Source of the DNA: Aldrovandia affinis
Taxonomy: Eukaryota > Chordata > Actinopteri > Notacanthiformes > Halosauridae
Direction of reading: 5' to 3'
DNA length: 64,000 nt
Assembly (NCBI GenBank): GCA_029706075.1
Contig: JAINUG010000005.1
Location: 4,763,001 to 4,827,000 of the forward strand
The position numbers were made by a program, and so were the translations under genes. Below, in pieces: positions 1-12,189 of this stretch (positions are counted from its first letter, which is position 1; the number at the start of each line of letters is the position of its first letter). The notes below the pieces were generated by a model. The model searched no databases and had not been told where the DNA came from. It was given only the letters and a program-made list of their open reading frames with translations.

Positions 1-531
1 TGTTTTGCATTTTTACAAAACACTGGCTCGGTCTCGAACAAGAGTTCAAGTGCACAATTACATGTAGGAGATATAGCAAGTAAGGTACTGCGCAAATATG
101 TTGATTCCTTCACATTTATAAAAGACTTGTAAGCCCCAGATTTATCAGGGATTTCCCGATGAGTCCCAAAGTTGAACTTTTAAGTCGCTTGTCTCCTTTT
201 TATGTGAAAGTATACAAGAACAATGAGAACATTAAACTCCTTTGTCTTTGCCATAAATTCTCCTCCCCAAACCAACTCACTGCACTGTATTGATCTACAA
301 TAACATTCATAATATTTAATACTATGAACAATGTTGAGTGAAGGATCGAGACTTTTAAGAAAATAAAAAGGTATTTGTTGAAATGAGACCGTGTCAATTT
401 GAATTAAAACCTTTCTTTTTCTGTTATGCAGCCACACAGAAATATGTTTGTGTATGTCTTTGTGCGTACGATTAATTTTTACCCCATTTTTCTCCTCTGC
501 CCCCTCTCTCCCCCTCTCTTGTTGTTTACAG
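1..531 (+). other. hdac8: HDAC8 last intron (3' part)
   Basis: Non-coding sequence ending in a polypyrimidine tract (about 490-528) and an AG acceptor at 530-531. No other HDAC8 exon is recognisable here; the conserved penultimate exon must lie before the window start. The reading frames in this stretch are short and look like chance. Confidence 0.7.
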
Positions 532-554
532 GGAATCTGAAGAATGTAGTTTAA
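532..554 (+). CDS. hdac8: HDAC8, last coding exon (C-terminal end of histone deacetylase 8)
   Basis: After the acceptor at 530-531 the exon reads the end of a glycine codon and then N-L-K-N-V-V-stop (TAA at 552-554). Human HDAC8 ends in ...YIKGNLKHVV, so the match covers the whole terminal exon, including the split Gly codon, with one change (H to N). HDAC8 is a class I zinc-dependent lysine deacetylase; its catalytic domain is encoded upstream, outside the window. The peptide is only seven residues long and could match by chance. The acceptor, the phase, the stop, the long 3' UTR with poly(A) signals and the neighbouring CITED1 and RPS4X make the call firm. Confidence 0.85.
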
Positions 555-1570
555 GACCGGGCTTCAGCTCATATTTCCAAATCAGGGCAGCCAAGCTAAT
601 GAAGACAGTATGTGGAAGAGATCGCCAGAGGGGAGCTTTGGAAAACATTACTTGAATGTTTCCAGGGAACTTTTTAATGGGTAAACTAGTGTGCCGATGT
701 TGCCCATTTAACTTTTTTTTAACGGGTGGGTGTTTTGTTTTTTTATTGCAAATCCGTTTGAAACTGATATTAGATAAAACGTATGCAAATGGGATATGGA
801 ATACATTTTGACCATGTATTTCACACAAAGTTTGTTATGTACTCCTTTAAAGATGCACATGGAGTAATGTTCTGTGTTAATGTCTTTTGAAATTGGTCGT
901 TACTTGTCAGTGAGCTCTTGGGTCTACCTCAGAGGGAGCCCTCAACAGTGTATGCTATGTACTGCTAATTTGTGATTGGAGCATGGGTCAGCGTGTCAGA
1001 AGTATGGATCCAACCAGCCCTTTCCTCACAGTCTGTCTTCCCACACCCCATGAAACAGCGGTCTCCCTCCAGCAGTCCCCCCAAATCTGCTGCTACACAG
1101 CTAGGATATGTTGTAAGACACTGAAGGCAAAATCTGGAGAGATTATAGGAAAGACCAGTCAGCCAAAAGCCCTTGCGAGGTATGCTGGGGTGTCAGCTGA
1201 ACTGTAAAGAGAAGCTGGTCCTCCAGTGAAATCTGGGGCATGGTACAGGTCCACAGTCTCACTGGGGTTCAACAGGAAGTTCAGTGTCATGTGCTTTTGG
1301 GAAGGGAACGTCTGTTGTTTTTCCACAGATCAAACCCTAGGAAAAACCGAATGACCAGTTCCAGTTGTTTTCAGCATGTTCTTTTAAACAGAAGCGTAGT
1401 GATGTGGTAACAGTTGTTTTTGGTTTCACTAAAGCTCTGAAATGATGTTTTTTAATGCTTTTTATTAACCATTTAATCTGCTTCCACTGTACATATTTTA
1501 CAAAATCATATTTTTTTTAAATAAAAGCCAATTACCTGAACTAGAATAAAAGATTGCTAAAGTCAGTTGT
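555..1570 (+). other. hdac8: HDAC8 3' UTR
   Basis: About 1 kb from the HDAC8 stop codon to two poly(A) signals. It holds no convincing coding frame; the open frame at 983-1207 lacks any recognisable domain and lies wholly inside the UTR. Ends are inferred from the stop codon and the poly(A) signals. Confidence 0.6.
1520..1550 (+). terminator. Two AATAAA poly(A) signals for HDAC8
   Basis: AATAAA occurs at 1520-1525 and again at 1545-1550. A T/G-rich stretch follows (about 1565-1600), as expected for a cleavage site near 1565-1575. Confidence 0.6.
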
Positions 1571-1843
1571 TGTCTTGGAGTTGTTATCTTTGTCTTTGAC
1601 TTCTGTGCATGATTGCTTTTAGGTCCATGGAAGGTGTGGTTTCTGTTGAAGCTGCAAGTGTGATTTATTACCGATTTATTCGTTTTGAAGGATTGGACAG
1701 AAAATGTATCGTTAATGATAAGAAGAAAAGGTCTTGGTCCCCTTTAAGCGAGTCATGAGAGGCATATTAGCCTTTCCCTAAACGTCCTCATTAACGGTCT
1801 TTGATGCAAGGAGACCAAACCAACTTGCAGCAGCGTGACGTCC

Positions 1844-1875
<32 letters not shown>

Positions 1876-3478
1876 TGCCAAGGATGGATTGGAAATCGGA
1901 AGGCCTATTCAGCTATATAAGGGACATTACTTAATTAACACTTTGCATAAAAGTCTGAATGTAAAAAAAAAAAAAAAAAACTACAGTACTCAATAGTTCT
2001 TGACTAAGAAACTACTCCACCGTTCACTGACTATGGCGCCCAAATAGGCTAAATGTCCAGTGTATTGGGCTGTTTTTGTGTATTCACCATTCCGTGGCCA
2101 TGGGCATCAGTCAACGGAAACGTTGCAGGTTCAATCAAATGGTGAAAACATTTTGGTAGGCGAAACAGTAGAGTTCAGTGATTAACAATTGTCTCGTTAC
2201 GTTATTTGACGAAGAAGAAGCAGTCAAACTAATGGGTTAATCGTGTAAAATATCACATTCAATCACGAGGAATATAGTCATATTAGTCTAAATATTGTTT
2301 AACATTATGCCGAGAAAAACTCCAGTGCGAGCGTTCTGTGCTTGGAGTGGGTTTACAGAATGTGATGGACGGTTCTTAGGTTATGGTCATGAGCTTCACA
2401 AAATTGTATTTTTTAGTCTGTGTTCACAAAAATGCCACATAAGATCACGTAGGTCGGGCCACGAAGTCGTTGCCGATGGTCCCTGTAACAATGTGTACCA
2501 AGACAGTTTTTTCTTAGTGAAACATGAATACAATAATTGTATCCCTTCATATTCCAGACATCCTCACATCGTCCTCATTCTTTGCTTCAAGCTACCTGCT
2601 CCCAGACAGAGAACCACACACCTGTTCGGAAAGTCCTTTGTGATTAGCTTACTTCCTAACGAATTTTATGCAAATTGCTCATGTTTCCCCCTTTTGATAC
2701 AGGCGTGGCTTTAATGCTTTATTCGTTTACCAGATAGCATTGTTTTCCCCATACAAGAACCATTTCTCTGTAATAACGTTTTATTTAAATTAGGTTCATG
2801 TTTTGTTAGTCCTATGATGCAAGTCGAGAGAAGATTCTTGTGTGCAATGAATCGCGTATTTGCATTGTCCGTTTGGTTCGTTTTTGCTATTGACAGGTAT
2901 TTTTAAACTGTCATCAGCCAGTTGGTAAATGTCACTAACGCACACTGAACTTTGTGTTACATAAAGGTGGAACTGAAAACCGTTTCTCTAATTTGTATAA
3001 TATTTCCCAAAAGGGAGAAAGGGTCCCTAGAGCAGCACGTCTTTCCACCAGTCTCAGTTGTCTAATCCAAATCTGACCTGTCCGCCTGAATGACTTGAGC
3101 TTTGTGCAAAACAAGACAGATGCGGCCTTTTTCCAGTAGAGAAAAAAAGACGTGTCACTTCCAGCCTGTCTGAGTGCCTAGTATTAATTGTCTTCATTAC
3201 ATCCGAGATACTGAATAATTAAAAACAGGAGGTAAACGGGGTTGAATTGACCAAGACTGAGATGGCAATCAGAGTTTGAAAGTATAGTCCATTAATCATA
3301 GGCTATTTCAATTGTTATTTGTATGATTAATTAGATGTAGTAGCCTATATAAAAATAAAAAACATTAAGTTGTTAATGACTATTTTGACTATTTGGTGGA
3401 TAAATTCTGACTCCTCCCATAAAAAAGTAATTAAAATGCAGATCATTTTTAAGGTATATATTCAAGTTAATTTCTTAG

Positions 3479-3509
<31 letters not shown>

Positions 3510-4379
3510 ATATATATATATTTAAATAAGAAATTAACTTGAACATATACCTTCAAAATGATCTGCATTTTATTTACCTTTTTATGGGAGGAGTCAGTAT
3601 ATATATATGTATATACGTGTTAATTGTATGTGTAAGGCTTATATATCCTATTCTAATACATGCCAGTGTTATTCCTGAACGTGTCGTGGACTGAACCGCA
3701 TTGTTACGCCTGTAATATTTTGTCAGTGAAGTGGGTGCACACATGCCTAGTCACCGTTTTTGTTAAGTGGGTAGAAGAGCGTCTGGTCGTTATGCTTTCA
3801 TGAATGACAATAATTGAACACAGAACTATAGGGCCAGTGATTGGGGAACCCTTTTGTAAATAGTGAACATCTGCCCATTTAGTTCACTTTCACAGCGGTT
3901 ATACGGAAACTGTGGAAAAAACGCGGGCTCCATTCAGTTCCATTGGCGTGCACACTGCCCCAAACAAGGTGCACTTTCCATGTGTTTAACTGGTGTATAC
4001 AGTATAACATGGTAAAATGGTGCAATAACTAGACTCTGATAACAATCATTATAGTTTGTCAGGCTGAACTCAAAGTACACAGAGAAGCATACGCATGAGG
4101 AAGAACGCTACCCCCACCCAATATAAAAAGAAGATTGGTTAATTAACTCATTCATCTACTTCTACAATAGCCTACTTATGTATTGTAGTCGTGCAGGGAT
4201 TTAGGCTTTGCAAAAATAATTCGATATTTGTGCCCTTTTAGTTATCGATATGCAACAAGAAAAAATGTCCAAGAAGATATTTTTCATTTTTGCAACCTGG
4301 TGGAGATTCTAATTTCTTAACCTGTTTTCCATATGCAGTAGTCCAAGTTCTTTTATGAATCCACTCCGTGTTGTTGCGG
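1571..4379. other. HDAC8-CITED1 spacer
   Basis: No gene recognised. It contains a T tract near 1842-1868, an A tract near 1963-1980 and the palindrome described separately. The open frame at 2295-2714 (139 codons) has no recognisable motif, no flanking promoter or splice signal and looks accidental. Confidence 0.5.
3405..3598. repeat. Long near-perfect AT-rich palindrome
   Basis: Two arms of about 70 bp are near-exact inverted copies. The left arm starts CTGACTCCTCCCATAAAAAA and the right arm ends CTTTTTATGGGAGGAGTCAG. A loop of alternating TA (about 3479-3523) lies between them. It differs by only a few bases and small indels between arms. It could be a foldback MITE or a recent inverted duplication; no transposase or clear target duplication is visible. 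Confidence 0.8.
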
Positions 4380-4419
4380 CGACCCTCCATAAACGCGCTC
4401 CAGTCTCTAGCTGACTGTG

Positions 4420-4427
4420 TATATAGG
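4420..4427 (+). promoter_or_regulatory. TATA-like box, possible CITED1 promoter
   Basis: TATATAGG lies upstream of a stretch (about 4450-4712) that ends in an AAAAG/GTATGT splice donor. This would suit a non-coding first exon of CITED1, which has 5' non-coding exons in mammals. Placement is inference from spacing only. Confidence 0.3.
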
Positions 4428-4449
4428 CTAATCCCTTTGATTAAGCAAC

Positions 4450-5081
4450 GATTCATTGTGGGAACTGGGTACCGGTCAGGCACTAACTAGAGAGAACTCC
4501 TGAAGATACAATGCGTTGAGTTAAGAAGGACATTTTTTATATCTGGGTTCGCGAATGTATTACTAAATTAATCTGTTTCGAGCAAGTCTGACATCTATCA
4601 TTCTAAGAAGTGTTTGGTTATCTACTGCTTATTTTGTCAGTTGCAATTGGATACATCATCATCCTCATTTCCACCACTGACCCAGGCTGAGCTGAAATTG
4701 GCTTTTTAAAAGGTATGTCGTTTAATATGCTGCTGCTTTTAAAAGGAACGCGAACGACCTTTTATTTAATTAGCTGTGAAATAAGTTAATTCTGAAAGAA
4801 AACGAGACCAGTGTTAATTCTAACTAAATGCATGCTTTGTTTTTTCAGTGTATGGTGTGTTCTTTAGAATGGAAAACTAAATTGCCTGCACCAACCACTT
4901 TATAAAGGTACAGTTTATTCCACCGCATTGATTGCATTTATTTTAATATGTTTAAAATAGCAATATAGATTAAAGTAATGATATAGATTGTATTGATTTT
5001 TCCACAATATTAATATGCGTTTAACTAGTTAACCGTTTTCATTTAATAGATGTCTAAACGTTGGATGAATAATTTAACAAG
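4450..5081 (+). other. cited1: Candidate 5' exons of CITED1
   Basis: Three exon-like pieces can be drawn: about 4450-4712 (donor AAAAG/GTATGT), 4849-4907 (acceptor TTTTTTCAG, donor AAAG/GTACAG) and 5050-5081 (acceptor TTTAATAG, ATG at 5050, weak donor AAG/GTCAGA). The last would encode MSKRWMNNLT plus two bases. If joined to the acceptor at 7148-7149 it reads in frame into the main CITED1 exon. Other splicing patterns are just as possible. The evidence is splice signals and phase only. Confidence 0.3.
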
Positions 5082-7149
5082 GTCAGATATCGCCCTTTTT
5101 AAACAAGGTTCCATAACCGACAACGATAGTACATTAGGCTACTCCAAAGACCCTGAATATTTTTCCGCTCCGAGTTTATTAACAACCACACATTTGGTCA
5201 ATGTGATGGGCGAACTATGTGATCTAAGTGCTTGATGACAAAACTACATAATCAGACGTTGGTGTTCACTTCCCAGAGGAGGGTTTAATCAGCCAATGAT
5301 AATAATGTGCCTCAATACGAACAGGAAGGTGAGAATTGTTCAATCAAATATGTAGATGGTGATTATCGTAATTGATTATGATGTAGAAGAAATTCATTTC
5401 ATCAGAAATTGTTATTGTACTATGAATGTGTGCGATTATAATACATGTAATGCAGATAACATAGTTCGTGTCCCCCATTAGTTGTAGCCCCACCCCCGAA
5501 TAAAAAAACAAACAAACAAACAAACACATGGACTTCCTTAAAAGGAAGTCGGCACATTCAAAATGGGTCGAGAAGGAGCCGCTAGGAACAAGACCGTAAG
5601 GATGAAACCTGTCGCTACAACATCCATTATATCACTAAAGCTTCACATACTTCCATCCTTATGTACATACTCGCATTTTTCTCAAGTTACTAGATACTGA
5701 GACCCTTTATTGGAGAGTATGACTTGGCCATGTTGGTTTCACACACACCTTGGTTATTTCAATGTTTTGCATCCCTAATTATAGAAACCTGCTGCGTGTG
5801 TTGGTGTTGCCAATTGAGCTCTTCATCAATTGACTTGATTGAGCTGGTAACTGAAGCATTATTGACATTTGAGAAAAATTGTCTCTTGAGAATTATCAGC
5901 AAAATAAATACATTGGTGTTGCATTTGCAGCAGTGACCAATTGTGCATTTATGCCCCAGACCCCCGCCACCCCCACCTTATTAAGACCTGTGTTTAAAAA
6001 TTAAACCAGCATGCTTAGTGGGTTACTGGGACCCGGGTGGGAGAACATTGAGTTATTCACTCCAAAGCCTAATTATTGCCTGATCTGGTCAGAAATGCAT
6101 GCAAGTCAGGAGTGAGGGATATTCCAAATAATCGTTTTCATAGGAAGGACAGTTTACGAACAAGGGAGACCTGATGCATTTCAAACAAAATGACAAGAGA
6201 GAGTGAGAGAGGCCAAAAAAATTATATCATTCCAGACTTGTACTACTTGTCATTTTTCTTGATCTTGTTTTTAATCACACAGTAGAGTAGGACCCATGTG
6301 GTTGCTGTGGCTATTCTCATTGCCTGTGTAGTGAGGCAGCTAGTCCAACTAGACCCATAGCTGCCAGGACTAATATGTGTGAGTGTTAGCAGGGTTTTAC
6401 ATCAGTGTTGTAGTTTCATTGCAGTCAGCAGCAGTTATACTATGGCTAAATGTGGGTTTGGGAGGCACGGGAATGGAGCGACATGCTTAATTAAGTGATT
6501 TACTTTCCCAAAGGACTGCCTCATGACTGTAAGGAGTGAATGTGTGTTAACAGAAAATGAGTCCCTGGAGGAAGTATAGCATTATCCTATGGCCCTCATT
6601 GCCCCTCTGTCTCTTGTTTTCTTGTTTTGATGTTGACCCCAACAAAAGTGGTAGTAGTTTGTCTGCTGTGCCATGTGATGCATGCACACTGTTGCCTAAA
6701 TCTTCCCTGAGGGTTTACTGTTTTTTCCCCCACTCTTCAAGCAAATTGTTCCTCCAGCCAGTACTTGTGTTTTCATAACTAAACTACTTTGAAACCAGTG
6801 GCCAATTGAAAAGACATTGTAGACCTGAGGTGACGGACATTGCAAGAGTAACATCAAGAATGTTTTAGAAGATGGAATTTAGAATGATCTGTCAGGTTCA
6901 ACAGGACACAAACTTCAAATATTAGTCATTCTCAGAAACGCACATGGGAAATTAGTCCGTGTAAATGGTAATATAAATGATATCCACATCTAAATTAGCC
7001 GCATCACCTCTGTATTTGTGAGTAAAAAAAGCACTCATTTCATTCCATTTAACAATGTGCCAACAGGAAAATGGTCAGCTGTCTATGTGGACAGTTCCTG
7101 TGCCATCTCTTGTTACCAGTTCATATTCCAACTGTGTCTTCCCCTCTAG
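5082..7149 (+). other. cited1: Probable CITED1 intron
   Basis: No coding segment recognised between the candidate 5' exons and the main CITED1 exon. It ends in a pyrimidine-rich tract and two possible acceptors, AG at 7148-7149 and AG at 7158-7159. A small perfect palindrome (GACTTCCTTAAAAGGAAGTC) lies near 5531-5550, after a short AAAC repeat. Confidence 0.5.
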
Positions 7150-7162
7150 GTGTCCCCAGGTG

Positions 7163-7630
7163 ATGAGCTCTCTTCTGTTCTCCAGCTGCAGTATGAAGGA
7201 CCGTGAGTCAGTGGCCATACTCCACTACCAGGGCTCAAGCAAGGCCAGCAGCCAGTTCTCACCCTCTGGTCTGCACAACTCATCCTCTTCTCTTGGTAAG
7301 CCCCAGCCCTTCAGCCTACAGCCAGGCCCCCACCTGCTGGCCAGCATGCAACTCCAGAAACTCAACAGCCACTACCAGAGCCTGGCTGGGGCCTCAGGGC
7401 CGTCTGCTGGACCCCCCAGGGGCTTCAGTGCAACTTCAATGGGCCCTGGACAAATTGCTTCTACCGGGACGGCCCAAGCGCCTGGCATCATTGATTCCGA
7501 CCCTGTGGATGAGGAGGTTTTGATGTCGCTGGTGGTGGAGCTGGGCCTGGATCGGGCCAATGAGCTGCCGGAGCTATGGCTGGGCCAGAACGAGTTTGAC
7601 TTTATCTCGGATGTTTCCGCTGGCTGCTGA
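7163..7630 (+). CDS. cited1: CITED1, CBP/p300-interacting transactivator 1 (main coding exon)
   Basis: From ATG 7163 to TGA 7628-7630 this exon encodes 155 residues. The CITED family hallmark lies at residues about 109-147: [20 protein letters not shown] followed by [18 protein letters not shown], nearly identical to human CITED1. This acidic C-terminal region binds the TAZ1/CH1 domain of the coactivators CBP and p300. The second conserved block, [17 protein letters not shown] (about 56-72), separates CITED1 from CITED2 and CITED4, and the N-terminal [11 protein letters not shown] also matches CITED1. The protein is a nuclear transcriptional coregulator without its own DNA-binding domain. Human CITED1 has 193 residues, so the serine/proline-rich middle is shorter here. 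ATG 7163 is the first start inside the exon and matches the human MSS position; an upstream coding exon may extend the N-terminus. Confidence 0.93.
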   Translation: MSSLLFSSCSMKDRESVAILHYQGSSKASSQFSPSGLHNSSSSLGKPQPFSLQPGPHLLASMQLQKLNSHYQSLAGASGPSAGPPRGFSATSMGPGQIASTGTAQAPGIIDSDPVDEEVLMSLVVELGLDRANELPELWLGQNEFDFISDVSAGC

Positions 7631-10060
7631 CCCAGATGCACCCGTTGTCTTTTTTTCCCGCCCTGTCCTCTCTCCACTGTCCTGAAGAACACAGACCAAT
7701 GTGCCACATGGTGGTCCTTTCTCATTCCTTTTGTGTGTGTGTGTGTGTATGTCCATATAAGCCTTGCATTTTCCTGACCGGAGAGGTTGAAGTTGCTATG
7801 AGTTCCTGTTAATGTTCCTTCACAATTGTGGATGGTGCTTTAAAATAGTCACACCTAGGTGCATCTCATCTTTTTTTAAAGGAAGTGGCAACTGAGGTCA
7901 TGTGTATGGTGGACCTGAGTGGGCAAGGGGTTCGAGGAATCAGGAAAAAAAATAGTTTGATTGGTGTTGAAAAGTAAAAACTTTCAACCTGACCTGTGCA
8001 TTTTTGCAGTCATGTGAATATAGGTTCAGATGTTCACATGCACAAATACACTGAACACGTGGACCATGCTCTGTAGACATACTTTGGTGATTTGCCTTCA
8101 GTTGAAGAAGAAAAGACAGACTATTTCTGTATACAGTCTCTCCCAAGAAGACAGTGGAAGGTCTGTAGTCTTTCTACTGTTGCTGTAATGAGAACAGAAC
8201 TTTCACTCATTAATCAAGGCCTTAATTAAGTCTGTTTCTTTCATCAAATATTGTTCAAGGACCCTGCTCAGATATTCTTTTAAGTAGCACTGGTTACCCT
8301 GGTGCTAAGATGTAAGTTATAAAGGAGGAATGATGCCACACCAGAAGAGGTCAATACTTATTAGTTTAAGGCTAAATTTTTGTTGTTTGCTTCATTATTA
8401 TTGTAGCAGTTCTAGAACCCTGCTGAGTTCATTTGATCAGATTGCGTGTGTTTGTAATGCTTAAGAATAATCGCGTACCATGGAGAACCTGTAAATCATC
8501 TACGGTCAACACAGTTGATTTGTATATTAATTTTGTAGTTTTGTTTTCTGATTGAAAATGGACTTTCCGCTGATATTTTTATCAGTCAGAGCTAAATGTG
8601 TGGAGGCGGCTCTTTAAATAGCCCATTGAAGACAAAGGGTTTCACCTGAGCCCAGAGGCTGGATGTCTGTGCTAATACAGCTCCGTAGGCCTCCTGTGTG
8701 GCAGGATGGTATTACTATCCTGTAATCGAAGGAGGGGCTGTGAAATGGGGATCTGTTCTGTGCTAGCTCTGTTATCCCAGTGTTTGAAAGGCTTTTGTGT
8801 GTGTGTGTGGTGGTAGTACAGGGGGCGCAGGCAACGTGTTGCATCACCTAAAGCTTGTTGCGTTGGTCACAGAGGAACCTGATCTCACCAGCGCTTTCTA
8901 TATTTAAATAAATTAATGAGAGCTGCGTCTGTTTTTCCCCATCAACAGTCTTCCTGTTGCCCTGTAATTCTGTAGGATCAGCGACTGACAATTTTCCCCA
9001 CTCTTCAATTCTCCCAGAAACTGAATACCGACCGCTTGCTCTTCTGTAACTATTGTAGCTCATGACTTTCAATGATTCTTAGAAGTGGTGACAAAGTTTT
9101 GGACTAAGAGTGGGCAGTCTTGTTACTGAAGGATTTGTTGTTGTAGGGGTGTTACTAAAGTAATCCACTAATTAATTGACAAAAAGAACATTGTGAATCG
9201 AGTGAGAATCATTTCACTGTTTACATTGCTATGATAACCATCAATGAAGTCAAGTCAAAATACTGTACAGGTAACTACCATGTCTTTACAATACAATGCT
9301 ATAGTTCTCTTATGATATGGGGACATCAGTACAACAACCAAAAGCAGGTGTAGACCTAAGTAGAGTTATAAATGTTTTAAGATTATGATGTAACTCCAGT
9401 TGCTGGATTACTGGATTGTGTGTCCTGTGTGTGTGGGGGGGATGGGGGATGAGCATGCATGTGTATTAGCTTTTTAAGCTGTGGGTTTGGCTCCAAGGGA
9501 CTGCCACAGCAACCAAAAATTGTTCACTGACTTGTGATTTCAGCAAATATTTGTTTGCGAAAATATTTTTTCTTAGTCCAATCACATGCAATAGTATATG
9601 AAAAAGCAGCTTAACTAACCACTACTAGAATTGCTTTCAATGTTTGTGCCAGTTTGTGTGGAGTTTCATGCCTTTTTTGTGTACCAAATTTTGGAGGTGG
9701 AAACTATAAAGAATTGAATATAATTCTCAACTCAAGAATCAAGAATATGAATATTTGGTCACCTAATTCCCAGTATATTTATATTGTTTCCTCATTTTCT
9801 TGAAACGGTGACCTAGAGACCCTTGTTTTTCTAAGAAGAGAAGATGGTAATGTTGTGTTTCTCAATTTTTCAGATAACTTTTTGTTATTGAAATCATGGA
9901 GTGAGTTATAATCTACTTTAATTTTGTTTAGCACTTTCATTGCCTCTCATATGTTTCTATGAAAAGATGTAAAATTATTGCACCATATTTAAAGACTTGT
10001 ATTTTGTTATTTTCTGCATTTTTGGGAAATAAACTCTTCAAAACTGAATTGTTTTGTGTT
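7631..10060 (+). other. cited1: CITED1 3' UTR
   Basis: About 2.4 kb of AT-rich, non-coding sequence from the CITED1 stop codon to the poly(A) signal at 10028. It includes a short TG run at 7734-7748. A nearer AATAAA near 8907 may serve as an alternative site. No conserved coding frame is seen. Confidence 0.6.
10028..10033 (+). terminator. AATAAA poly(A) signal, CITED1
   Basis: AATAAA in the context GGGAAATAAACTC, followed within 25 bp by a TTGTTTTGTGTTTT stretch suited to cleavage-factor binding. It is the last signal before sequence without gene features. Confidence 0.65.
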
Positions 10061-10388
10061 TTAATCTATTAAACAATTAATAAATGTAACCTTTAATTAT
10101 ACAGAAAAACAGAAATACATTAAATACAATACATAGGAATACATCCATTCTTGTTTAGAAATGGAGAATGTACATACACATTTTGTGGAAATAATCATAC
10201 TTTTAACATTTTTATTCGTCAAAATGAATACTAAATTGTAGTTTTAAGTTACTAAAATGTATTTATTTCCACAGGAATCGGTTGGGCTTATAAAACATTG
10301 TGATTGAGCTGGTGCTTGTAAAACACAAGTATTTTAATATTTTCTCTTTTTTTATGCGGGTTGTCCAGAGTTCCTATGTTATGTACTG

Positions 10389-10402
10389 CCGCCATCTAGT
10401 GG
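10389..10402 (-). promoter_or_regulatory. CTCF-like motif (reverse orientation)
   Basis: CCGCCATCTAGTGG fits all 14 positions of the reverse complement of the vertebrate CTCF core consensus (CCASYAGRKGGCRS). It stands alone about 350 bp past the CITED1 poly(A) signal. Binding is inferred from the motif only. Confidence 0.5.
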
Positions 10403-11865
10403 CGTTTATTATGAACTACTATGGTAATACTGAGTCCTACCATATGCATAAAACAACTCCCTGGGGACAAGTTGATAGGGAAATGTTCAAAGAATAAGTT
10501 ATAAAAGGCTATATTTAAGTACATTATATCCATATATCTAAAACAAGTATTTAAATGGCCCTTCAACTCATATAGTATGCACCAAAGTGTCAAACAGCTA
10601 AGCACACTAGTGGTCTACATTTACAGAAAACAAACAAGCAAATAAAGATTATTTGATGACGTGACAGCTATGAAGTGCCCAAAAGCAGAGACCTGTGGCA
10701 TGAGAAAAAGACAACCCAACAGAGTCTGACATTTGGCAGAGGAACAGATGGGCCTGAGCATTGCTTTATCTGACACAAAATAAACAGAGGAGCTTTGTTC
10801 CCTGTGCTGGCATTTCCTGACAGAGATGGCTGTCCTGGAAGAAAATCTGAAAGGGAGCAAACATTAGAACAGAAACAGTACAGTTAATTGACTCTTTGGC
10901 TCTGCATTGCACATGCAGTCAGGTCCCCCAAAACATACATGTATGGATTTCCTTTTAAAGTATTGCTTCGCTGACAGCAATTGACAAAATAAGAGATAAA
11001 CACAGCAGCAGAGTCACATTGATGTAATCTCTGAACTTACTTTTTTTTTTTACCCATTTACAAGAGAAGCAGAACCAATGAAATGAGAAGTGAATAGGCA
11101 TCTGGTGTCCTCAGCGTGATCTTAGCCAGTTACAATCTCTGTCACATTCTGCATAGCCAGTAATATGTCTATCTTGGGTTATAATTTGTGAGCAGTTGGG
11201 ACTGAAAGGTTGAGGCTCCATTGTGTTTTTCACTAATTATTTTATTGCTAATACACATTGTATTTATAATGTTTAATATTGTCATGGTCATTTCCAGAAA
11301 GATCCATTCAGGCAATAGACACGTTTAGCTGAGAGGCAAACTTCAAGAGGAATATCCACAGGGTACCTTGATTTTTAGCATATAGTATCTTTCTACAGTT
11401 CTGTAGTGGATAAGTGTGCTTTTGTAAACCAATTTGAACTAGATTCATTCTAAAGGACTCCTACAATCTATGCAGGCCCATAAAATGGCATTATTTTCAA
11501 GAAACCATAAATACAAGAAAATATTATGATTTTTATGACATCATTATGTTATTACAATAGCTAGGATACTATAAAACAATTCTATAGAATTGATTGTCTG
11601 CTGGATTTCCTCTGAACACAATGTCCAGAACATCATGTGCTGATAACCACTCTTCCTGGAAAGTTATGTGTTCCTGTTCCTTCTGATAAAACAAAAACAT
11701 TGATTGAGGATGATTACATTTCAAAATATACACCATGCAAACGTTTGATGTACACTGTAAGGAATGAAGAGAGGGGAAATCACTTTGAAGCATTGCCAGG
11801 GATATCCTGATGGGAGCATGTGTTTTTGAAATAACGTTCCAGCAGTTTGATTGCATTCATCCTTC

Positions 11866-12170
11866 AAATTAAATCAAAATCAAATCAAATGTATTTGTAT
11901 AGCGCATTTCACAAAACATTTGCCACAATATAGTTTACAGCAGACTCCAGCCTAAACCCGCAAAAAAGCAAGCCTAGGGCGACAGTGGCAAGGAAAAACT
12001 CTTGGTGGAACAAATAGGAAGAAACCAAAGGAACCAAACTCAAGTGGGGGAGCCCAACTTCCTTTGGTCAGCTCTGGTCATGAGTATCTAATGCCCAACA
12101 ATGGTCAGTCAGTCAATGGTCAGAATGATTGTTCAAAGTGAGCAAGAGGGGGTGCAGGACTTGCTGAGTG
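11866..12170. repeat. Dispersed teleost repeat
   Basis: Begins with AAATCAAATCAAATGTATTT and GTATAGCGCATTTCACAAA and contains GACAGTGGCAAGGAAAAACT and AGGAAGAAACC. These phrases recur in a dispersed repeat I know from many fish genomes. The family name is uncertain, and the ends are approximate. Confidence 0.6.
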
Positions 12171-12189
12171 CATGGCAGCTGGCAACTCC

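Noticed and set aside
2295-2714. 139-codon open frame upstream of CITED1
   Set aside because: No recognisable motif, odd composition for a protein and no promoter, splice or poly(A) context; fits a chance frame.
7372-7725. Minus-strand frame opposite CITED1
   Set aside because: Shadow of the CITED1 coding exon.
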